Assembly (NCBI GenBank): GCA_030180135.1
Contig: CM058229.1
Coordinates: forward strand, 45,101,522 to 45,165,521
Length of the DNA stretch: 64,000 nucleotides
Direction of reading: 5' to 3'
Source of the DNA: Orychophragmus violaceus
Lineage: Eukaryota > Streptophyta > Magnoliopsida > Brassicales > Brassicaceae
Below, piece by piece: positions 56,570-64,000 of the stretch; within the stretch, counting starts at the first letter, position 1, and each line of letters begins with the position of its first letter. The notes beneath the pieces were generated by a model. It worked only from the letters and a program-made list of their open reading frames with translations, searched no databases and had not been told where the DNA came from. Position numbers and translations under genes: made by a program.

Positions 56570-58098
56570 TTACGTACCCGCGATCGTCTCCACTCCTCTG
56601 AGAACTCCTGCAACATACGCCCGCAGTCCCCCGGCCTGGCCTCCTGGTGGCGGTGGTGGTAACGACAGCAATCCCGCTCCTCCTTGTCCCCCTTGTTGCT
56701 GCGATAGTGGTAACGGCTGCACCCTCACTCTTGCTCGGTTACCTAGGTTCGTGCAGTACCTCGCCAAGTGTCCTGTTTGGCCGCATTGGTAGCATACTAA
56801 CTGTGGATACTCCATCTTGAAGTGCCCCGCCTGCCCGCAACCGTAGCATCCCCCGTGGCCCACATGCTGTGCCAGCTGCGGCAGTGGTTGTGCCTGCTGC
56901 ACCAGTACTGTTGGTGCCGCAGTGTGGCCAGTATCCCAGTTCCTCTTGGCTCCTCTGTTGTGCCCATTCTTGTGCTGCTTCTGCTCTTCCTCCCAGTCGG
57001 TCTCGGCATCAGCTGCCTTCTCAATTAGGTCGTTGATGTCATAGTAATCCCTCAGCTTACAACGGCACTTGAGCTCAATCTTTAATCCAGCAAGGAACCG
57101 ACGAATTAGCTCCCGCTCGGTCAGGTACCTTCCTGCAAACCTCCTCAAACGGTTGAACTCTTCCCGTACTCCCTCACATTCTGGTTTCCCTGTCGGAGGT
57201 TCTGAAATTCCCCTTCCAGCCTGTCCATAGCCACTTCTGGGAAGTACTTCCGGTTGAATGCCTCGCGGAAGTCTATCCACGTCAGATGACGTCCCTGAGC
57301 GCCCTCCAATACTCCTTCCCACCAGACCAGCGCGTCATCCTTGAGGTAGAAGGTCACTATTTCCACCTGAAACTCCATCGGACACCTAGCAGTATCCAAA
57401 TTCGTCTCCAGCTTCCTCCTCCAGTTGTCTGCTGCAATGGCATTGACCCCACCCACGAAATGATCCATTTACATCTCCCTCAGATGCTTCAACATACTCC
57501 GGTAAGACATCTCTTGCACCGCTCCGGGCGCCTGCGGTGGCGGTGGTGGTGGGTATTGGTTCACCAACGGTGGTGGCTGAGCAAATCCAAATCCCATAGG
57601 AGCGACTCCTGCTCCTCCAGCAACGAAGCCGGCTCCTCCTGGGGCGTTCACAGCGCCTCCTAGGGCATTCACAACTCCTCCTGCGTGCCCAGCTTCTCCT
57701 GCAGCTCCTGGCGCCACGTTGACATTCTCCGGTATCACTTCGGGAGCTCCTGCTCCTACAACTCCCATTGCTTCTCCAACAACGGCTCCAACTGCTGCTC
57801 CTGCTCCCGCAGCATTTCCCGTTGCAGCTCATGCAGCCCCAACTTGCGCCTGCTGAAGGGCAAGTAGCTCTTGCAGAAGGGCGGCATCCACTACAACTTT
57901 CCCTGCTCCTACTACGGCTCCTCCTTGGTTTACAGCAACTGTTTCCTGGGCTCCATTCACACTGGTAGCACTGTTTGTCGATGAAGCCGGCGATAGTGCA
58001 TCAAGGTCACGACGAGCTAGAGCGGCTCTTCTCTTAGGCGGTACCGTGTTGCAAAAGAAGGACGGATGAGTCAGTTGATGGTTGAATACTGAACTCAC
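56570..58098 (-). pseudogene. Gypsy gag with double CCHC knuckle
   Basis: The minus-strand frame starts near 58098 (PPKRRAALARRDL), runs through a Gly/Ala/Pro-rich stretch, and after a TAA near 57470 continues MDHFVGGVNAIAADNWRRKL and WWEGVLEGAQG, the retrotransposon gag core. A frameshift near 57150 leads to RRFLAGLKIEL and the knuckles CYGCGQAGHFKMEY (last Cys replaced by Tyr) and CYQCGQTGHLARYC. The lesions are consistent with an old copy. Confidence 0.85.
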
Positions 58099-58484
58099 TT
58101 CTGGAGTGTATATAAGGGGGAGATCGGAGTGGTGCTCCTAGTATCTAAATTTTAGAAATACCTGTTTAGAAAGGAGTTGAAAACACTTTTAAGACATCGA
58201 TAAAATCCGGATATAAATATGTTGAGAATGTCCTGAAATCTATTGTACTTACTCCAAGTGAAAGTCGTATTGTCGAGATGAGACAATCATATGACACTGG
58301 GTAGTCATAATGCTTTGCTAGAAGCCACTTATGATCAATGAGTTTAGAAGTCATTGCTAGTGTTATATGATCCTACAGGGTCACACACCTAAGCAAACTG
58401 GACGTTAAAGACGAGGTTGATCATTAATGTAATGATCCAGTGAATGCATATTTGATATGCATTCGATATCAATATTCTGGGGCA

Positions 58485-58521
58485 GTATCGATCGATGCAG
58501 ATAGTGCATCGATCGATGCAA
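58485..58521. repeat. TCGATCGA palindromic module 1 (in LTR)
   Basis: Two palindromic halves, GTATCGATCGATGC and GCATCGATCGATGC, separated by AGATAGT. The whole unit has dyad symmetry. Confidence 0.9.
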
Positions 58522-59059
58522 CTCGCGGATTAATCAGATTAATTCAGTTTAATCGTTGGTTAATTCCGTTATGGTTTAAGTCGACATATATAAGATATAT
58601 GGTCGACCTAAACTGATCTCTAACCTAATTCACAGCCACCATAACTTGAATAGAAACCTCTGAAGAGATTGGATCTCTATAGGCACTAGCATCCCTGCTG
58701 TTCAGTTTGTGTGCGTGTGGATACCAGTAGAGGCGCAGCATTTGAGGCACTCTAGATCTCGATTATCTGCAAATCTTCCGCTGCTAATCACCAGGTAATT
58801 CTGAGATCCCATTGATTCAATTACATGAACCTTAGATCCTAGGCTCGGAATTCAGACCAGGATTGCCTAATTGGATTAGGATCTGCTAGAAATTCCTTCA
58901 GTGGTCTCAGAGCTTTAGGGTTCCATTGAATCTGTAGCATGTTGATTAGATTAGTTGAATCTGAATCTGTGTATGGTTGATACAAACTTGCTAAAATTCG
59001 TTTTCATGAAAACCTAGTTTAGGGTTCTGTTCGAAAACGTTTTAGGGCTTATTCGCATG

Positions 59060-59240
59060 GTGTCGATCGATGCCAATCCGGCATCGATCGACACAGGGCG
59101 AAAGCCCGAATAAAATTATGGGTTTTTCGCATGGTGTCGATTGTTGCCAATCCGGCATCGATCGACACAGGGCGAAAACCCGAATAAAATTTAGTTTTTC
59201 GCCTAGTGTCGATCGACACAAATGTTGTGTCGGTCGACAC
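59060..59240. repeat. TCGATCGA palindromic modules 2-4 within a roughly 74-base tandem repeat
   Basis: Modules at 59060-59095, 59134-59169 and 59206-59240. The first two lie in a tandemly repeated 74-base unit beginning TTCGCATGGTGTCGAT and including CAGGGCGAAAACCCGAATAA. Halves are GTGTCGATCGATGC/GACAC variants. Confidence 0.9.
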
Positions 59241-59342
59241 AAACCTCGCGAGATTGATGAATCGGTTCAATTGGATTGGACCGGTTATCGAGCTTGGTTA
59301 ATGATGGTTAAACGCTAAGAATGGTTTATTGCGATTGGGTTG

Positions 59343-59477
59343 GTATCGACCGATGCTAATGTAGCATCGATCGACACCGACCGGTACTCAAAACATGATC
59401 AATTGGATTGATCGGTTATCGCAGATTGGTTTTGGTTAATCTGAATCGATCGACACTAAAGTAGTGTCGGTCGACAC
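59343..59477. repeat. TCGATCGA palindromic modules 5 and 6
   Basis: Modules at 59343-59377 (GTATCGACCGATGC, spacer TAATGTA, then GCATCGATCGACAC) and 59443-59477 (GAATCGATCGACAC, spacer TAAAGTA, then GTGTCGGTCGACAC). They occur in the untranslated leader. Confidence 0.9.
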
Positions 59478-61541
59478 CAGATTCGATGGTTTAGGTTATG
59501 GAACCTGAAGCCACAGAACCAAACCAAGACAAATAATTTAATTAGAAGAATTAAAACATAATAAAACTGAACGTTTTAAAAGGTTCCGTTCCTCAACCAA
59601 ATATCAAGTGATACTTGATGTCTTTCCAATCTTGTCAACTGTCAAGACCCATTTAATTGTGTGATAGACTTGCAGTGCAAGATGTCCACAATTTCATGAA
59701 TAAGACAGAAGGTAATCGTGTTGATGGACTTGCAGTGCAAGACATCAACAATTACATGACTGAAGAGATTGATTTACTTGACTGGGCCATCAAAATCGTT
59801 TTGGGCTCAGAGACATCAGGTGTATTGGACATAAGATGTCAATCCACAACCAAGAGTTATATTGGATATAACTAGCAAGGTTGTTGCTTACCTAGATAGC
59901 TAAAATTTGGGTGATAGCCAGTGGCTCACTCAAGTTTAGTGAAGTATGGGTCTTGGATCATTATATTCATCTGAGGAAACATTGTTTGAATATAATGCGA
60001 GTTTTCTTAATAGTTAAGACTTCTCATTTCTTGAACATCATAACTAAAACCTCCCTTGTTTTCACCAGCTATGTCTAGCACAAACCATCGTAACAATTTC
60101 TCCCTGCGATCCGTCCTTGAGAAGGACAAGTTAAATGGATCCAACTTTCTTGAATGGTATCGGAACTTGAGAATTGTTCTCAAACAGGAGAAAAGGGACT
60201 ATGTCCTTGAGAAAGTTCTCCCCAAGAAGTACCGAGCCAATGCCTGGCAGTCAGATAAGGATGCTTGGGATAAGCATTCTAATGATGCGGTGGATGTGAG
60301 TTGTCTCATGTTGGCTACCATGAACTCGGAATTGCAGTAGCAATATGAGTACGTGGAGTCGCCAATACAGATGATCACTGGCCTGAAAAGTATGTTTCAG
60401 GAGCAGACACGAACTCAGAGATACCAGACGGTTAGATCTCTGATTGAGTGCAAGCTACCAAAGGGCGAACCAGTTAGTTCTCATGTCATTAAGATGATGG
60501 GTTATATTGATAACCTGGGGAAACTTGATTGTCCCATTAGCCAAGAGTTGGCTACTGACATCATTCTACAGTCACTGCCGTCAAGCTATGATCAATTTGT
60601 TATGAACTATAACATGAACAACTTGACGAAGACGTTGACTGAATTGCATGGGATGCTTAAGACTGCTGAACCTAACATCAAGAAGGACACCCCAAATGTC
60701 CTTATGGTACAAAAGGGTAAAAAGTTTAAGAAACTTGGTAAGAACAAAGGTGATGGCAAGACGAGCTCGATTGTGAATCCAAGCGAGTCTGGCCACGTTC
60801 CTAAGGTTAAAACCAGTCCTTCTGAAGATGTTAAGTGCCGTTATTGTAATGGTTATGGGCATTTGAAAAGAAACTGCAATAAATTCTTGGAAGATTATGA
60901 GAAGCTGAAGAAGACGTACGAGACTTCTTCTTCATGTATTATGTTATAGAAGTAAATGTTACTTCTTATAGTCCTACTTATTGGGTATTGGATACCAGCT
61001 GTGGTACTCATATTTTGTGAAAATGTGCAGGGCCTGAGCAAAAGTAGGACTATGGAGAAAGGACAAGTGGACCTATGAGTGGGAATGGAGCAAGAGTTGC
61101 TGCATTAACCGTAGGAGTATTTCATTTGTTTTTCCTTTTATGGCATGTTTTGAACTTAAAACTGCTACTATGTACCTGCTGTGAGCAGAAAGATTATTTC
61201 TATTCCTTTTTTGTATATGGAAGGATATCAGTTTTCAAGTTAAGAATAAGTGTTATTCATTTGATTACAGTGATATACTTTATAGTAGCAATCCATTAGA
61301 GAATGAACTTTATGTTCTAAACCAGAATGTGCCTAACTATAACATTAATACCAAGAGATTCAAGTCAAATGAAACGAGTCAAACTTCTCTCTGGCATTGT
61401 CGTTTTGGGCTACATAAATGAGAAATAGATTCAGAAGCTCCATAGTGATGGGCTTTTGGGCTCATCTGATTGAGAATCATAATGAGTAAAGTGGATCTTG
61501 TTTATTAAGTAAAACGACAAAGGCTCCTTTCAACAGAGGTA

Positions 61542-61576
61542 GTGTCGATCGACACAAACGGTGCGTCGGTCGATAC
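61542..61576. repeat. TCGATCGA palindromic module 7, inserted in integrase coding sequence
   Basis: GTGTCGATCGACAC, spacer AAACGGT, then GCGTCGGTCGATAC. Compared with the related copia at 45870, about 50-55 extra bases are present here between the codons for NR/NK and NERAR. Confidence 0.88.
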
Positions 61577-62453
61577 AGGTTGCGAACGATCAAAATGAAA
61601 GGGCCAGAAGCTTATTGGGATTTATACATACGGATGTATATGGACCGATGAGCACTAGTGCTAGAGGAAAATTTCAGTACTTCATTACCTTTACTGATAT
61701 TTTCAGAAGGTACGGTTATGCCTTATTTATAAGGCATAAGTCAGAATCTTTGAAAAGTTCAAAGAGTTCCAAAATGAAGTACATAATCAATTTGGCAAAG
61801 GTATTAAACCTCTACGATGAGATCATGGAGGTGAATACTTAAATCAAGAATTTAGTGATCATCTGATAGATTGTGAAAGTGTTTCACAATTCACTCCTCC
61901 TGTATCGGACTTTATTAGATATGGTTCGATCAATGATGTGTCACTCAGATCTTCCATTATCCTTCTAAGAATACGCTCTAGAAATGTCTGAGTTTACTTT
62001 AAATAAAGTTCCATCAAAATCAGTTACAGAGATACCACATGAGATGTGGAATCTAAATGTTTCTGATTTATCCATCATGGAGATTTGGAGTTGCGAGACT
62101 TAAATAAAACGTTTAATCTCTGATAAGCTCACACCCAAATCAGATAAGTGCTACTTCATTGGTTGTCCTAACAAAACCAAGGCATGTTACTTTTACAACC
62201 AGTTCGAGAACAAATTGTTTGTTGCTCGGAACTATGTTTTCTTGAGAAAGACTTTCTTTCCAAGAAGAACAGTGGGAGTAAAAGTACAACTCGAAGAAAT
62301 TCGAAAATCACAGGAGACTGCTCAACCTGATGAGGAAGAGCAGCAGTTGGATCTACAAAGAGTTGTAGAACCTGCACCTGTGGTGCCTAGAGTTTATAAA
62401 GGATCTGGTGAATGTATATTCGATATACATTTAAATGGCGAGTTTCTGAAGAA

Positions 62454-62488
62454 GTGTCGATCGACACAAAAGTTGCATCGATCGACAC
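62454..62488. repeat. TCGATCGA palindromic module 8, in a roughly 200-base insertion in pol
   Basis: GTGTCGATCGACAC, spacer AAAAGTT, then GCATCGATCGACAC. It lies inside an insertion of about 200 bases (62393-62605) relative to the copia at 46700. The insertion's flanks (GTGAATGTATATTCGATATA before, GGTTAATT and CATATGAGATATG after) resemble the LTR context of module 1 at 58448-58600. Confidence 0.88.
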
Positions 62489-64000
62489 AGATCGCTAACC
62501 AAATATTGATTTTGGTTTATGACTTAATTAACTACGGTTTAAATCTTGGTTAATTAGGTCGTGGTAAAAGTATACATATGAGATATGTGTGCGCGACTTT
62601 TACAGAAAACTGAAGCTCGCAGATCCGAAAGGATCCGTCACGAACCCGAGAAATATGGATTTCTCGTAACCAATTGCCGTGATCTACTGATCATTGAAAG
62701 TGACGGGCCTGAGAATTTTGAAGAAGCAATGATGGGCCTTGACTCCGAAAGTGGCTGAAAGCCGCTGAATCCGAAATGGGATCCATGTCACAGAACCAAG
62801 TATGACTTGGGCTGATTTACCCGATGGTGTAGAAACCATTGTGAGTAAATGGATTTTCAAGAAGAAAAGTTGACATGGATGGTTATATTCAGATGTACAA
62901 AGCAAGGTTGGTGGCAAAAGGTTTCAAGTAAATTCATGGTATCAACTGTGAAGAAACCTAATTCCAGTCACCGTGCTTATGTCCATTCGGATTCTCCTAG
63001 CAACCGCCAATATAATGGTTATGAGATCTGGCAGATGGATGTGAAAACAGTTTTTCTTAATGGAATTCTGGAAAAAGGATGTGTACATGACACAACCTGA
63101 AGTTTTTCATTGATCCTAATGAAGCTAGGAAGATATGCAAGCTTCATCAAACCATTTATGGATTGAAGCAAGCATCTCGGAGTTGGAATCTTCGTTTTGA
63201 TGAAGCAGTCAAAAGGTTTGACTTTGTCAGGAACGAAGAGGAACCGTATGTTTACAAGAGACTAGTGGGAGCGCAGTTGCATTTCTAGTATTGTATGTTG
63301 ATAACATACTACTTCTCGGAAATGAAGTTCCATTGTTTCAGTCTGTTAAGACTTGATTCGAAAGTTGTTTTTCGATAAAATTATGGGAGAAACAGTATAC
63401 ATTCTTGGAATAAGAATCTATAGAGATAGATTGGATAAGCTAATTGGATTGTGTCAAGATACTTATAGTGATAAGGCCTTGCACATGTCCAATATGCAGG
63501 ATTCCAAGAAGGGCTTCGTGCAAATGACTCTTGGTATTACTCTTAGCAAGACGCAGTGTCTTTCGACACACGCTGAGCAAGGGCGAATAAGGGTCAGGCT
63601 ACTGCTAAAGGCATTAGATGTCTTAAGATGTGATCTTAATTTTAGTGGGAGTCATTGTTATTAATTTTAGTTATGATATGATGTTCGTATAAACATAATT
63701 TGATTATGTTATTGAAATCTGACATCTGTATTATGTAATAATGGTTATTAAATAATAGTTCCAAAGTAATTTATGACATTTTATAGGTCATCAAGTATGT
63801 GACTTGATCATGAAACCCTATAGATAATAAATGACATAAATTATGATTGGTCCCTGGTCAAGGTTGTTAAAATGGGACATTAACAACCGCGTGAGACTAG
63901 TATGTGAGGTGACTGATGACTAAGTTTCATGGAGTCATTAATAAGAGTATTAAAGTCAATCACATAGATATGTGTTAGAGAACACATGATCGGACATGAC

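Larger units (their letters stand above)
51387..58219 (-). mobile_element. Decayed Ty3/gypsy chromovirus-like element
   Basis: Minus-strand element with a 3' LTR at 51387-53084 (TGTAACATCC...GGCCATTACA) and, just beyond it, the purine tract ATTGGTGGGGGAGAA (minus strand). Gag, protease, RT, RNase H and integrase follow in order to 58098. The leader runs to 58219, where a copia LTR starts, and no 5' LTR or primer site is seen. It is therefore truncated, or more probably interrupted by the copia, with its 5' LTR beyond the window. Confidence 0.88.
60071..63640 (+). pseudogene. Copia gag-pol remnants lacking RNase H
   Basis: Gag (MSSTNHRNNFSLRSVLEKDK) is open to a TAG at 60338, then resumes to the knuckle CRYCNGYGHLKRNC and 60949. 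Protease WVLDTSCGTHI has Ser for Gly of the active-site triplet. Integrase HTDVYGPMSTSARG (61560-61842), RT pieces VKTVFLNGIL, HQTIYGLKQASRSWN and LYVDNIL (YVDN for YVDD) follow. After about 63570 the text jumps to the sequence that lies after RNase H in the relative, an internal deletion of roughly 700 bases. Confidence 0.85.
58220..64000 (+). mobile_element. Decayed Ty1/copia element, cut by window end
   Basis: A 681-base 5' LTR (58220-58900: TGTTGAGAATG...TTCCTTCA) related to that of the copia at 42059, a worn primer site TGGTCTCAGAGC at 58902, a long leader, gag from 60071, and pol pieces to about 63640. The 3' LTR lies outside the window. It differs from the intact relative by many stops and shifts, loss of RNase H, and insertions of palindromic modules. 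Confidence 0.9.

Noticed and set aside
58485..59477. CRISPR-like array of regularly repeated palindromes
   Set aside because: Spacing is irregular, spacers are part of the dyad, no cas genes, and the setting is a plant retrotransposon.

Overview
The window is plant nuclear DNA, most probably from a Brassicaceae species close to Arabidopsis. The two intact host genes and nearly all captured gene fragments read like Arabidopsis proteins and keep plant GT-AG introns. The repeats are also typical of the family: Helitrons ending in a hairpin plus CTAG, a Cassandra element, Ty1/copia and Ty3/gypsy elements, MULEs, CACTA-like ends and degenerate TTTAGGG-type repeats. All identifications were made by reading translations and motifs by eye; no database search was run.

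Only two genes look intact. One is a five-exon group-F type protein phosphatase 2C (17345-18745). The other is a two-exon, 109-residue signal-peptidase-complex-like protein of the DTM1 type (27076-27709). The rest is a nested mosaic of transposable elements and gene scraps.

Layout. 1-2400: fragments of a potassium-channel beta subunit, a receptor-like cytoplasmic kinase and a P-loop/zeta-type kinase, all on the + strand with intron remnants. 2400-3860: AT-rich DNA with telomere-like CCCTAAA words. 3860-8827: fragments of an Argonaute, an E2 ubiquitin-conjugating enzyme, a VIM/ORTH RING finger and a DUF223/RPA-like protein, plus two CACTA-like right ends. 8954-14446: a very young, complete, gag-only LTR retrotransposon (TSD GAGGA) whose ORF runs through the polypurine tract into the 3' LTR. 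14452-16740: no recognised content. 16740-19510: the PP2C gene and a 274-bp tandem duplication. 19511-21689: a Pack-MULE with about 220-bp inverted ends and a 9-bp TSD, carrying fragments of histone H2A.W and an RRM protein and itself holding a Tourist-like MITE. 21802-23760: two LINE remnants. 24674-26864: two head-to-tail Helitrons. 27076-27709: the DTM1-like gene. 28154-34077: a MITE, a Helitron and AT-rich repeats.

34078-37482 is a minus-strand Helitron with DHHC palmitoyltransferase and RRM-protein-like fragments. 39255-40084 is a Cassandra TRIM with 5S rRNA-like sequence in each LTR. 40732-51354 is a second minus-strand Helitron with a TSO1/CXC gene fragment, split by a young complete Ty1/copia element (42059-49870; TSD ATCTG). 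Removing the copia and one TSD copy restores the CXC exon. 51387-58219 is a decayed minus-strand Ty3/gypsy chromovirus-like element. It abuts, and is probably interrupted by, a decayed copia (58220 to window end) that carries eight copies of a striking palindromic TCGATCGA module, two of them inside former pol coding sequence.

The main theme is gene-fragment capture by at least three element types (Helitron, Pack-MULE and possibly CACTA), followed by young LTR-retrotransposon insertions that date the layers.
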